This document shows positions 1 through 7,667 of a stretch of 36,164 nt of DNA, piece after piece (position 1 is the stretch's first letter; each line of letters begins with the position of its first letter). Under the pieces are notes generated by a model. It was not told where the DNA came from. It was given only the letters and a program-made list of their open reading frames with translations, and made no database searches. Made by a program: the position numbers and the translations under genes. Location of the stretch: positions 1 through 36,164 of the forward strand of contig CAKPNF010000013.1 of the NCBI GenBank assembly GCA_934168305.1, given 5' to 3'. This DNA comes from an uncultured Clostridia bacterium (GTDB taxonomy: Bacteria; Bacillota; Clostridia; TANB77; CAG-508).

Positions 1-195
1 TACGTATTGAACTGAAAAAAGTATAAATCTATATCATAATACTAATTTTGCCCGTGAACATTACTCATTTTCTTGTAGAAGATTTTCTATTTTTCATTCC
101 AATCAAACAATATGAAATAAGCTTTAAGTATCATAGTGGAGGTACCCAAAGCTTCAACAACATAATTAATCTTCACTAAACAGTAATTTTTTAAA
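1..195. repeat. Partial copy (copy A) of the ~490-bp foldback repeat family
   Basis: This stretch matches one arm of the complete elements at 16361-16850 and 33137-33626. Shared blocks in order are TATTGAACTGAAAAAAGTAT, the AAATCTATATCATAATA block, TTACTCATTTTCTT, TTTTTCATTCCAATCAAAC, AAAGCTTCAACAACATAATT and a terminal CTTCACTAAACAGTAA. The core and the other arm lie beyond the left edge. The outer end is about 45 bases from the fhs stop codon. No coding capacity was seen. The assignment to the family is clear; the exact right end is uncertain by about 10 bases. Confidence 0.8.
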
Positions 196-228
196 TTATT
201 AAGAATTACTTTAATTATTACAAAACAT

Positions 229-262
229 AAAATAGTAGAAATTAAAAAATTCCTACTATTTT
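229..262 (-). terminator. Probable terminator overlapping the fhs 3' end
   Basis: Inverted arms AAAATAGTAG (229-238) and CTACTATTTT (253-262) flank a loop containing the fhs stop codon. On the minus strand the stem is followed by a weak T-rich tail (ATGTTTTG). It closes the asp23-to-fhs gene run. It is weaker than the other terminators here, and the foldback repeat immediately beyond could also contribute to termination. Confidence 0.45.
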
Positions 263-1903
263 TTCATCTTTATCTATATCAATTTTTTCTGAAGCTGGAT
301 TTTTAGGAAGTCCTGGCATAGTCATAATTTTTCCAGCAATAGCAACAATAAAACCTGCTCCCGCTTTTAGATTTATATCTCTTATTGTAATTTTAAATGG
401 CTTTTCACATTCTAAATTTTTACTATCATCTGAAAACGAATATTGAGTTTTTGCAATACATATTGGCAAATTTCCATATCCTAATCTTTCTATTCTATCT
501 ATTTCATTTAATGAAGCTTCTAAAAAATCCACTCCATTAGCTCCGTATATTTCCTTTGCAACCTTTTCTATTTTGGTTTTTATACTATCTTGTAAATCAT
601 AAATATATTTAAAATTATCTTCTTTATCTGCTAATTTAACTAATTTTTGAGCAATATCAATTGCACCATTTCCACCTTTTGACCATCCATCAACAACACT
701 TGATTGTATTCCTATTTTTTCTAGGCTCTTTTGTACATAGTCTACTTCCTCTATAGTATCAGTACTATATTTATTTAAAGCAACCATAACATTTAATCCA
801 AACTTATCTCTTATATTTTCTATATGTTTATATAAATTGCTCATTCCTTTTTTTAGACCATATATATTTTCTTCCTGAATTTTATCTTTTGCTATTCCAC
901 CATGATATTTCAAAGCTTTGATTGTTGCAACAATAACAACAACATCTGGTTTAATATTCGTTTTTCTACATTTTATATCTAAAAATTTTTCTGCTCCTAA
1001 ATCTGATCCAAAACCTGCTTCTGTAATAGTGTAATCAGCTAATTTCATAGCCATTTTTGTTGCTATAATACTGTTACATCCATGTGCAATATTAGCAAAT
1101 GGTCCTCCATGAATTATTGCTGGAGTATGTTCCAATGTTTGTACAAGATTTGGTTTTATAGCATCTTTTAAAAGGACTGCCATAGCTCCTTCTGCTTTCA
1201 ATTCCTTAGCATATACAGGTTGATTGCTTGAATTATATCCTATAATTATATTACCTAATCTCTCTTTTAATTCTTCAATATTTTCTGATAAACACAATAT
1301 AGCCATAATTTCAGAAGCAACTGTTATATCAAATCCATCTTCTCTTGGAATAATATTTTTTTCCCCTGATAAACCTGTTTCAACTTTTCTTAATTGCCTA
1401 TCATTTAAATCAACACATCTTTTCCATGTAACTCTTTGAATATCTAACTCATTTCCATAATAAATATGATTATCAATAATACTTGAAAGTAAATTATTAG
1501 CAGAAGTAATCGCATGTATATCTCCAGTAAAATGAAGATTTATATCCTCCATTGGAGCAACTTGAGAATTTCCTCCACCTGCTGCACCACCTTTTATCCC
1601 AAACACAGGTCCCAAAGAAGGTTCTCTTAAAGCAATAATCGCCTTTTTACCAATTTTAGAAAATCCATCCGCTATTGCAATTGAAACAGTCGTCTTTCCT
1701 TCACCTAAAGGAGTTGGATTTATAGCTGTAACCAATATTAATTTTCCATCTTTTTTATCTTTTAATTTATCGTATACAGAATTAGAAATTTTAGCTTTAT
1801 ATTTTCCATAACACTCTATATCTTCTTCATCAATATTCAACTTTTCAGCTATTTTATTTATTCTTTCTAGCTCTATATTCCTTGCTATGTCTATATCAGT
1901 CAT
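242..1903 (-). CDS. fhs: Formate--tetrahydrofolate ligase
   Basis: This enzyme joins formate to tetrahydrofolate using ATP to give 10-formyl-THF, feeding purine synthesis, Met-tRNA formylation and, in acetogens, the Wood-Ljungdahl methyl branch. The 553-residue length is normal for the family. The nucleotide-binding loop TPLGEGKTT is at about residues 64-72, followed by the typical REPSLGPVFGIKGGAAGGG region, the HFTGDIHAI segment and a C-terminal GxIMTMPGLP motif. The ATG at 1903 has a good ribosome site (AAAAGGAG). It is the last gene of the asp23-nusB-xseA-xseB-yuiD run, 21 bases after yuiD, so it is probably co-transcribed. Its product is the formyl donor source for fmt at 6203-7162. No other Wood-Ljungdahl gene is in the window, so an acetogenic role cannot be claimed. 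Confidence 0.97.
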   Translation of the reverse strand: MTDIDIARNIELERINKIAEKLNIDEEDIECYGKYKAKISNSVYDKLKDKKDGKLILVTAINPTPLGEGKTTVSIAIADGFSKIGKKAIIALREPSLGPVFGIKGGAAGGGNSQVAPMEDINLHFTGDIHAITSANNLLSSIIDNHIYYGNELDIQRVTWKRCVDLNDRQLRKVETGLSGEKNIIPREDGFDITVASEIMAILCLSENIEELKERLGNIIIGYNSSNQPVYAKELKAEGAMAVLLKDAIKPNLVQTLEHTPAIIHGGPFANIAHGCNSIIATKMAMKLADYTITEAGFGSDLGAEKFLDIKCRKTNIKPDVVVIVATIKALKYHGGIAKDKIQEENIYGLKKGMSNLYKHIENIRDKFGLNVMVALNKYSTDTIEEVDYVQKSLEKIGIQSSVVDGWSKGGNGAIDIAQKLVKLADKEDNFKYIYDLQDSIKTKIEKVAKEIYGANGVDFLEASLNEIDRIERLGYGNLPICIAKTQYSFSDDSKNLECEKPFKITIRDINLKAGAGFIVAIAGKIMTMPGLPKNPASEKIDIDKDEKIVGIF

Positions 1904-1924
1904 ACAACCATCTCCTTTTAAAAA

Positions 1925-2365
1925 TTAAGCAATAAGCCCAACCACAACTCCTATTAATGCTCCAACGAAAACCTGTACAGGAGTATGTCCCAAAGCCTCA
2001 ACCAATCTTTCGCAAACCTGAACACCTGTAAGTCCTGGAGTTTCAATTATTTTGTTTAACACTGCTGCTTGTTTTCCAGCAGCCCTTCTAACACCACAGG
2101 CATCATACATAACAACTAAAGCTAATATCAAAGATACAGCAAAAATAGGTGTATTCACTCCTTCATATTTTCCTATTAATGTTGCCAATCCAGTTACAAT
2201 TGCAGAATGAGAACTTGGCATACCACCTGCACCCATTATCCTTTTAAAATTAAATTTTTTTGTAGTTACTAAATCACATATAACTTTAAATAATTGTATA
2301 AAAAACCATAATAACATTGGTATATATATATATTTGTTTTGTATAAATCCTATAAATGTATTCAC
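1925..2365 (-). CDS. YuiD-like divergent PAP2 family membrane protein (DUF212)
   Basis: A 146-residue integral membrane protein of the DUF212/YuiD family, related to acid phosphatase/vanadium-haloperoxidase (PAP2) proteins. Signature segments are GGMPSSHSAIVTGLAT near residues 47-62 and YDACGVRRAAGKQA near 88-101, with hydrophobic helices at about 10-30, 75-90 and at the C terminus (VGALIGVVVGL). The family is widespread in Firmicutes; its substrate is not established, and a lipid-phosphate phosphatase role is only inferred from the PAP2 resemblance. It lies between xseB and fhs with short gaps (33 and 21 bases), consistent with one transcript. Confidence 0.85.
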   Translation of the reverse strand: MNTFIGFIQNKYIYIPMLLWFFIQLFKVICDLVTTKKFNFKRIMGAGGMPSSHSAIVTGLATLIGKYEGVNTPIFAVSLILALVVMYDACGVRRAAGKQAAVLNKIIETPGLTGVQVCERLVEALGHTPVQVFVGALIGVVVGLIA

Positions 2366-2398
2366 TTAAATAAACTCCCCTTTTATATATTGTAATAA

Positions 2399-2623
2399 CT
2401 ATTCTTCAGTTGTAAATTCTTCTTCTTTTGTTTCTCCATCTTTTTCAAGTAAAATTGTAATTTTCTTTTCTGCTTCTTCTAAAATCTTATTACATTCTTT
2501 TGATAATTTAATTCCATCCTCAAATTTAGTTATTGATTCATCTAAATTTAAATCTCCTTTTTCTAATTCAGCAACTATCTTTTCTAAGTTATTCATATTA
2601 TCTTCAAAACTTGATTTTGCCAT
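2399..2623 (-). CDS. xseB: Exodeoxyribonuclease VII small subunit
   Basis: A 74-residue protein with the family pattern: FEDNMNNLEKIVAELEKGDLNLDESITKFEDGIKL forms a two-helix hairpin, followed by an acidic tail. Several XseB chains bind XseA to form the exonuclease that degrades single-stranded DNA to oligonucleotides. Length and motif are typical. The gene is separated from xseA by one extra small gene (2651-3154), an unusual insertion because xseA and xseB are normally adjacent in Firmicutes. Confidence 0.95.
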   Translation of the reverse strand: MAKSSFEDNMNNLEKIVAELEKGDLNLDESITKFEDGIKLSKECNKILEEAEKKITILLEKDGETKEEEFTTEE

Positions 2624-2650
2624 TTTATAATACTCCTTTTTAGACTATAT

Positions 2651-3154
2651 TTATTCTGCTTCAACCACAGTTCCGGTTTTTACATTTACGGTATATCTTG
2701 TCACTTCATTTCTAGTAGTTTTATTTCTAACTCTAACTATATATGTTCCATCATTTTGCAATTCAGCTTCAAAATCATAAGAATTAATAGATATTGCCCA
2801 TTCCTTTTTTGCTAATTCTATTGCAGTATCCATATTATTTACTTCCGTATTTTCGCTACTACTTTCCTTTTCTTCTTTACCTACAACAACATTACTGTTA
2901 TTACTTTGTGTATTATTATAGTTTTCTTTTTCATCTGAAATTATATTTTCTTCTATAACATTATTTTCTATTACATTATTTATTTGATTTTCGGTTTCAT
3001 TTGTTTCATTTATATAATCAAATACATTACCAAATTCTTGTTGATTTTGTACTTCATTATTATCAATTTTTTTATTCTTACTAAATCCGAAAATTATTGC
3101 TATTATTAATATTACAATTACTATTCCTATTAATATTTTTGCTCTGTTTGTCAT
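2651..3154 (-). CDS. Membrane-anchored protein with a PepSY-like C-terminal domain
   Basis: A 167-residue protein not recognised by name. It has an N-terminal membrane helix (residues ~6-23, ILIGIVIVILIIAIIFGF), a long Asn/Glu-rich low-complexity linker (~28-105), and a compact C-terminal domain (~108-167) with an AIELAKKEW helix, then YDFEAEL, GTYIVRVRN and YTVNVKTGTVVE strands. That helix-plus-sheet pattern resembles PepSY or PepSY-like domains, which often act as protease inhibitors or signal-binding modules outside the cell. The topology implies an external C-terminal domain. It sits between xseA (14-base gap) and xseB (27-base gap), so it is co-transcribed, but no functional link to exonuclease VII is evident. 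Confidence 0.7.
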   Translation of the reverse strand: MTNRAKILIGIVIVILIIAIIFGFSKNKKIDNNEVQNQQEFGNVFDYINETNETENQINNVIENNVIEENIISDEKENYNNTQSNNSNVVVGKEEKESSSENTEVNNMDTAIELAKKEWAISINSYDFEAELQNDGTYIVRVRNKTTRNEVTRYTVNVKTGTVVEAE

Positions 3155-3168
3155 AATATCCCTCTCTT

Positions 3169-4362
3169 CTATAAGATTTCTGCATTTAATTTTCCATCAA
3201 TTAATCTTATATTTATTTTATCTCCAGCATTTAAATCTTTTGCACTCTTTATTATTCTATCATTTTGCTCTACAATAGAATATCCTCTAGTTAATGTTTT
3301 TAAAGGACTTAATGCATCTAATTTTGATATTAGTTCTATATACTTTGTTTTTTCTTCTTTTTGCTTAGTTTTTATTACATTCTCTAATCTTTTTATATAT
3401 GAATCTATTTTTAAGTAGTTATCATTAATATTTCTTAAAGGTTCTTTAAAAACTCTGCTAGACATACATTTTTGGTACCTCAATTTCATTATTTCAACTT
3501 TTTTTATTAATGTAAGTCTTAATCTATTTTGATATGTATTTATTTTCTGTTTAATCTCATATATATCGGGAACAGCAAGTTCTGCAGCTGCTGATGGAGT
3601 CGGTGCTCTTAAATCCGCAACAAAATCTGAAATAGAAAAATCAGTTTCATGTCCTACCGCAGAAATTATGGGTATTTCTGAATTATAAATTGCATGTGCC
3701 ACTATTTCTTCATTAAACGGCCATAAATCTTCTAATGAACCTCCACCTCTAGCTAATATTAGTACGTCTGCCAATTTCTTATCATTCATAAATCTAATTC
3801 CATTAGCTATTTTTTCTGCCGCTCCTTCTCCTTGAACGGGAACAGGAAATAATCTAATATTTACATTAGGATTCCTTCTTGTACTTACATTTATTATATC
3901 TCTAATTACAGAACCTGTTTGTGATGTTAAAACACCTATTGTTTTTGGCATAAGTGGAATTTTTTGTTTATGTGTTTCATCAAAATATCCTTCTTGTTCT
4001 AATCTTTGTTTTAATTCTTCATATTTTTTATACAATACACCTATTCCATCTTCTTGCATTGCTTTTACATATATTTGATAAACTCCATCCCTTTCAAAAA
4101 CAGAAACTCCACCTAATACAAAAACTTTCATTCCATCTTTAGGCATAAAATTAAGTCTTTGGGCATAGCTCTTAAACATTATACATTTTATTAATGAGTT
4201 TTCATCCTTTAAAGTAAAATACATATGGCCTGTATAATGATTTTTAAAATTAGATATCTCACCTTTTACTAGAACATTATTTAAGTATTCATCATCTGCA
4301 ATCTTATCCTTTATATAGCTATTTAATTTACTAACGCTTATTGCCATACTTTCGTAATTCAT
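3169..4362 (-). CDS. xseA: Exodeoxyribonuclease VII large subunit
   Basis: Catalytic subunit of the single-strand-specific exonuclease. The 397-residue chain has an N-terminal OB-fold nucleic-acid binding domain (~8-100), the catalytic domain with IGVLTSQTGSVIRDI (~142-156), RGGGSLEDLWPFNEE (~205-219) and SAVGHETDFSISDFVAD (~234-250), a long coiled-coil region (~268-350), and a C-terminal LTRGYSIV segment. All hallmark motifs are present. It starts 10 bases after nusB, indicating translation from the same mRNA. Confidence 0.97.
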   Translation of the reverse strand: MNYESMAISVSKLNSYIKDKIADDEYLNNVLVKGEISNFKNHYTGHMYFTLKDENSLIKCIMFKSYAQRLNFMPKDGMKVFVLGGVSVFERDGVYQIYVKAMQEDGIGVLYKKYEELKQRLEQEGYFDETHKQKIPLMPKTIGVLTSQTGSVIRDIINVSTRRNPNVNIRLFPVPVQGEGAAEKIANGIRFMNDKKLADVLILARGGGSLEDLWPFNEEIVAHAIYNSEIPIISAVGHETDFSISDFVADLRAPTPSAAAELAVPDIYEIKQKINTYQNRLRLTLIKKVEIMKLRYQKCMSSRVFKEPLRNINDNYLKIDSYIKRLENVIKTKQKEEKTKYIELISKLDALSPLKTLTRGYSIVEQNDRIIKSAKDLNAGDKINIRLIDGKLNAEIL

Positions 4363-4372
4363 TTTTTACCTC

Positions 4373-4777
4373 TTACATATCTTTTACTATACTTGCTAAA
4401 ATACCATTTACAAAATTTTTAGACTTATCCTCTCCATATTTTTTAGCAAGTTCAACTGCTTCATTTATTGCTACTTTATATGGTATTTTATTAAATTCAA
4501 TTTCATATATTGCAAGTTCTAATATTGATAAATCCATTTTTGAAATTCTGCTTAACTTCCAATCTTCTTTTAAATTTTTTTCAATATTTGATAAAATTTC
4601 CTCTTTATTTTTTTCAATACCTAAAATTGCATCTTTTATATAATTTTTTGCTTCATCATCTTTTATTTCGTTACTTTCAAAAAATAATTCAATTTGCTCT
4701 TCAATATTTTCATCTTTTTGAATTTCCAAACTATATATTAATTTGAACGCATTTTCTCTAATTGCTGATCTATTCAT
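4373..4777 (-). CDS. nusB: Transcription antitermination protein NusB
   Basis: A 134-residue all-helical RNA-binding protein that pairs with NusE (S10) on boxA sites to allow antitermination of rRNA operons. Recognisable segments are RENAFKLIYSLE at the N terminus, WKLSRISKMDLSILELAIYEI in the middle, and IPYKVAINEAVELAKKYGEDKSKNFVNGILASI at the C terminus. The length is typical. It is placed between the Asp23/AmaP cluster and xseA, the usual clostridial order. Confidence 0.96.
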   Translation of the reverse strand: MNRSAIRENAFKLIYSLEIQKDENIEEQIELFFESNEIKDDEAKNYIKDAILGIEKNKEEILSNIEKNLKEDWKLSRISKMDLSILELAIYEIEFNKIPYKVAINEAVELAKKYGEDKSKNFVNGILASIVKDM

Positions 4778-4831
4778 TTTTTCAACTCTTTTCTTCTTTT
4801 TTATTTATATAATATGTTCTTATTTTTTTAT

Positions 4832-5035
4832 TTACATTCTATCAATAAATTTTTTTAATTTAGCTTTTACATCATCTTTATTTTGTTGAACATAATTTCC
4901 TACAAAAGCACCTGCTAATATTAGTAAAATTCCTACTATCAAACTATATAATCTTGTAGCTAATATTACTATTGCAATAATTACACCTATTATTGCGCCT
5001 TTATATTGGCTTATAAATTTTTTAAAATCATCCAT
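4832..5035 (-). CDS. Small membrane protein, DUF2273 family
   Basis: A 67-residue protein with two adjacent hydrophobic helices (AIIGVIIAIVILATRLYSLIVGILLILAGAFVG, ~14-46) between a short N-terminal segment and a basic C-terminal helix. This pattern and its position directly after amaP match the DUF2273 proteins that accompany Asp23 and AmaP at the membrane of Firmicutes. Its precise role is unknown; membrane support of the Asp23 cell-envelope stress complex is inferred from context. Confidence 0.85.
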   Translation of the reverse strand: MDDFKKFISQYKGAIIGVIIAIVILATRLYSLIVGILLILAGAFVGNYVQQNKDDVKAKLKKFIDRM

Positions 5036-5061
5036 AATTCCTGCTCTCCTTTATTCTATGT

Positions 5062-5625
5062 TTATTCTTTTTCTATTTTTGTTTGTTTTTCTTGGATAGC
5101 TTTTTTTACAGTTATATTTACTTCTTTTACATCCAAATCCGTTGTTTCTTTTACTTTTTCTTTTATCTTATTTTGTAACTCTGCTGATAAATCCTTTATT
5201 ACTGTATCTGAACTTACAACTAAATTAACAAAAATATTAACACCATTGTCTTTATCTAATTGAACTTTTGATGTAACATCCTTAGACATTTTATATTCTT
5301 TTGTTACTACTTCAACTAAATTTTCTATTGTTTCTTTTGATATCATTAGTTTACCATTTTCATTAGCTAAAAGAACTCCTTGTTTATCTTTCAACTCTTG
5401 TTTTGATGTAGGATCAAAGAATATACATCTAATCGATAATAATATAAATACTAAACTTACTCCTAATATTACTTTTGATGATGTTTCAGATATTATTAAT
5501 GTTTTTATTAAACTTTGCACTATATCTATATCTAACCACCCAAATACTAACAAACATGCTATAACTGATAATATTAATATAATATTTGAATATATAATTA
5601 ATGCGATTTTTTCTATAAATTTCAT
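5062..5625 (-). CDS. amaP: Alkaline shock response membrane anchor protein AmaP
   Basis: A 187-residue protein with two N-terminal membrane helices (~7-27 and ~49-68) followed by an Asp23-like domain (~86-180, with SKETIENLVEVVTKEY, GVNIFVNLVVSSD and VKEVNITVKK). In Staphylococcus aureus AmaP anchors Asp23 to the membrane; the same arrangement is visible here, with asp23 38 bases upstream and the DUF2273 gene 26 bases downstream. Assignment rests on topology and neighbourhood. The gene symbol is by analogy. Confidence 0.88.
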   Translation of the reverse strand: MKFIEKIALIIYSNIILILSVIACLLVFGWLDIDIVQSLIKTLIISETSSKVILGVSLVFILLSIRCIFFDPTSKQELKDKQGVLLANENGKLMISKETIENLVEVVTKEYKMSKDVTSKVQLDKDNGVNIFVNLVVSSDTVIKDLSAELQNKIKEKVKETTDLDVKEVNITVKKAIQEKQTKIEKE

Positions 5626-5663
5626 TTCTTTTTACCTCTCTTTTCATTGTATTTTTTACTTAA

Positions 5664-6119
5664 TTAATCATTTGATTTTTGTTCATCTTCTTGCAAGTTT
5701 TCTTTTTCTTCAGCTTTTTCATTTTTTACTATATTTGTGTTAACTCCCTGAATATGAACATTTACTTCTTCTACTTTAAATCCTGTCATTCCTTCAACTG
5801 ATTTTTTTACCCTATTTTGTATTTCAAAAGCTACATCTGGTATTCTAGACCCATATTCTACTATAATGTTTACATCAATTTTAGCAGTATTTTCTGTCTT
5901 TTCAACTTTTATTCCTTTAGCCATATTTTTCTTTCCACTTAATACTTCTGTTATTCCTCCTGCAAAACCTCCTGACATTGAAGCAACACCTTGTACTTCT
6001 GAAACTGCTACTCCTGCAATTACAGCTATTACGTCATTTGAGATTTCTATACCTTTTTCTGCATTTTCTTCTTTATTAACATCCTCATTTTTTAATTCTT
6101 CTTTTTCATTTTCACTCAT
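5664..6119 (-). CDS. Asp23/Gls24 family envelope stress protein
   Basis: The protein reads MSENEKEELKNEDVNKEEN at its start, then an Asp23 domain (ISNDVIAVIAGVAVSEVQGVASMSGGFAGG, later KIDVNIIVEYGSRIPDVAFEIQNRV and GFKVEEVNVHIQGVN), and an acidic tail; 151 residues from this start. The reading frame is open upstream to 6188, but the ATG at 6119 is chosen because AAAGGAGG lies 8 bases before it and the upstream extension falls inside a terminator hairpin. Asp23 proteins polymerise at the membrane with AmaP and respond to cell-wall or alkaline stress. It is the first gene of the nine-gene run ending at fhs. Confidence 0.92.
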   Translation of the reverse strand: MSENEKEELKNEDVNKEENAEKGIEISNDVIAVIAGVAVSEVQGVASMSGGFAGGITEVLSGKKNMAKGIKVEKTENTAKIDVNIIVEYGSRIPDVAFEIQNRVKKSVEGMTGFKVEEVNVHIQGVNTNIVKNEKAEEKENLQEDEQKSND

Positions 6120-6140
6120 GAAAATTCCTCCTTTACAATT

Positions 6141-6183
6141 AAAAATTGATATACTTAAATATGTTATAAGTATATCAATTTTT
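6141..6183 (-). terminator. Strong rho-independent terminator after fmt
   Basis: A perfect 17-bp inverted repeat: arms 6141-6157 and 6167-6183, loop 9 bases. Read on the minus strand the stem ends in TTTTT followed by AATTG, a good termination signal 20 bases after the fmt stop codon. It separates priA-def-fmt from the asp23 run. It overlaps the promoter candidate described at 6169-6197. Confidence 0.85.
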
Positions 6184-6197
6184 AGCATTTTTTACAA
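6169..6197 (-). promoter_or_regulatory. Candidate sigma-A promoter for the asp23-fhs run, overlapping the fmt terminator
   Basis: On the minus strand TTGTAA (6192-6197) and TATACT (6169-6174) are exactly 17 bases apart. The -10 box is inside the first arm of the fmt terminator, so transcription would start near the hairpin loop (~6162). A transcript starting there would lack the first arm and escape termination. Motif quality is moderate; there is little other room for a promoter between the terminator and the asp23 ribosome site. Confidence 0.45.
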
Positions 6198-6202
6198 CCT
6201 TT

Positions 6203-7162
6203 TTATTCAAATATTTCAAATTCATTTATTTGGTTTCCTCTTAAGAAATCACATATATTCATTCTTTTAGCATTTTCACCTTGAATTTCTATAACTTTTA
6301 AGATTCCATCTCTAGTTTTAATAAATAAGCCATCTCTTTGGTCAGATATTAAAACAGTTCCATTTCTAAACATTTTTATATTTTCTGGGTCATACCCAAT
6401 ATTTTTTGCAACATCAACTTTCCAAAATTTAATTTTTTTACCATTTATAAATGTATATGCTCCCATAATAGGATTTAAACCTCTTACCAAATTTTTAATT
6501 TCTTGGGCAGTTTTATTTTCCCAATCAATTTTGGCCATTTCTTTATTTAACATTGGAGCCATAGTAAAATTATTTCCTTGCTTTTCTCTTGGTGCAATTC
6601 CATCTTCAATTTGTTTCAATGTTTTTACCAATAATTTTCCACCAATTTTAGAAAGTCTATCCCATAATTTTCCTGTTGTTTCATCATCCCCTATTGTAAC
6701 TTCCTCTTTTAAAATTATATCACCAGTGTCCATTCCCACATCCATATACATTGTAGTTACACCTGTTTCTTTGTCACCATTTATAACAGCCCATTGTATT
6801 GGGGCAGCACCTCTATATTCAGGAAGTAATGAGCCATGTACATTTATACATCCCTTTTCAGGAATATCCAATATCTCTTTTGGAAGGATTTTTCCATATG
6901 CTACAACACATATAACATCTGGTTTTAATTTTTTTATTTCTTCTATAAATTCAGTATTATTCCTTACTCTTACAGGTTGATATACTTTTAATCCTTTTTC
7001 TAGTGCAAATTCTTTTACAGGAGAGGCCACCATTTTCATTCCCCTTCCCTTTGGTTTGTCTGGATTTGTAACAACACCTAATATGTTATATCCACTATTA
7101 TATACCGCTTCTAAACTCTCTTTTGCAAAATCTGGTGTTCCCATAAATAAAACATTTAACAT
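6203..7162 (-). CDS. fmt: Methionyl-tRNA formyltransferase
   Basis: Transfers the formyl group of 10-formyl-THF to initiator Met-tRNA. About 319 residues. Visible motifs are the N-terminal LFMGTPDFA Rossmann segment, VVAYGKILP, the formyl-transfer signature GCINVHGSLLPEYRGAAPIQWA and MDVGMDTGDI, then a C-terminal OB-like domain. The start is placed at 7162: an ATG two codons earlier (7168) lies only one base after the AGGAGG ribosome site, while the second ATG is seven bases away. It follows def by 16 bases, and Def later removes the formyl group Fmt adds. Confidence 0.96.
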   Translation of the reverse strand: MLNVLFMGTPDFAKESLEAVYNSGYNILGVVTNPDKPKGRGMKMVASPVKEFALEKGLKVYQPVRVRNNTEFIEEIKKLKPDVICVVAYGKILPKEILDIPEKGCINVHGSLLPEYRGAAPIQWAVINGDKETGVTTMYMDVGMDTGDIILKEEVTIGDDETTGKLWDRLSKIGGKLLVKTLKQIEDGIAPREKQGNNFTMAPMLNKEMAKIDWENKTAQEIKNLVRGLNPIMGAYTFINGKKIKFWKVDVAKNIGYDPENIKMFRNGTVLISDQRDGLFIKTRDGILKVIEIQGENAKRMNICDFLRGNQINEFEIFE

Positions 7163-7178
7163 GTACATTCCTCCTACA

Positions 7179-7655
7179 TTATTTTTCAGGTTCTACATAT
7201 TCCAAAGTTCCAGGAATAATTTTATTAATAAAAACTTGTCCATCTAAATGGTCAACTTCATGACAAATAGCTTGAGCTAATAAGTCTTTAGCTTTTACTT
7301 TTACCCTTTTTCCGTTTCTATCTGTATATTCAGCAGTTACTTCCTCAGGCCTCATTACTTTAGCAAATTGGTTAGGAAAACTTAAACATCCTTCATCTAC
7401 TTCATGCTCACCTTTCGTTTTCAAAATAACTGGATTTATTAAGACTATTGGTCCTTTATCATCATACAAATCTATTACAACTAATCTCTTTAAAATACCT
7501 ACTTGAACTGCTGCTAAGCCCACTCCATTGTATTTATGCATTGTTTCTATCATATCATCAATTAATACTTGTAATTTATCATCTATAACTTCAACTTCTC
7601 TTGATTTTTTATTTAAAATGTCATCCCCTTCTAGTCTCAAATTTCTAATTGCCAT
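7179..7655 (-). CDS. def: Peptide deformylase
   Basis: Removes the N-formyl group from nascent proteins using a bound metal ion. The 158-residue protein has the three family motifs: GVGLAAVQVG (~44-53), EGCLS with metal ligand Cys90, and CHEVDH with ligands His132 and His136 and catalytic Glu133. The typical Gln of motif 1 (GxGLAAxQ) is kept. It is encoded between priA (12-base gap) and fmt, the common Firmicutes order. Confidence 0.97.
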   Translation of the reverse strand: MAIRNLRLEGDDILNKKSREVEVIDDKLQVLIDDMIETMHKYNGVGLAAVQVGILKRLVVIDLYDDKGPIVLINPVILKTKGEHEVDEGCLSFPNQFAKVMRPEEVTAEYTDRNGKRVKVKAKDLLAQAICHEVDHLDGQVFINKIIPGTLEYVEPEK

Positions 7656-7667
7656 TTTTATTCCCCC

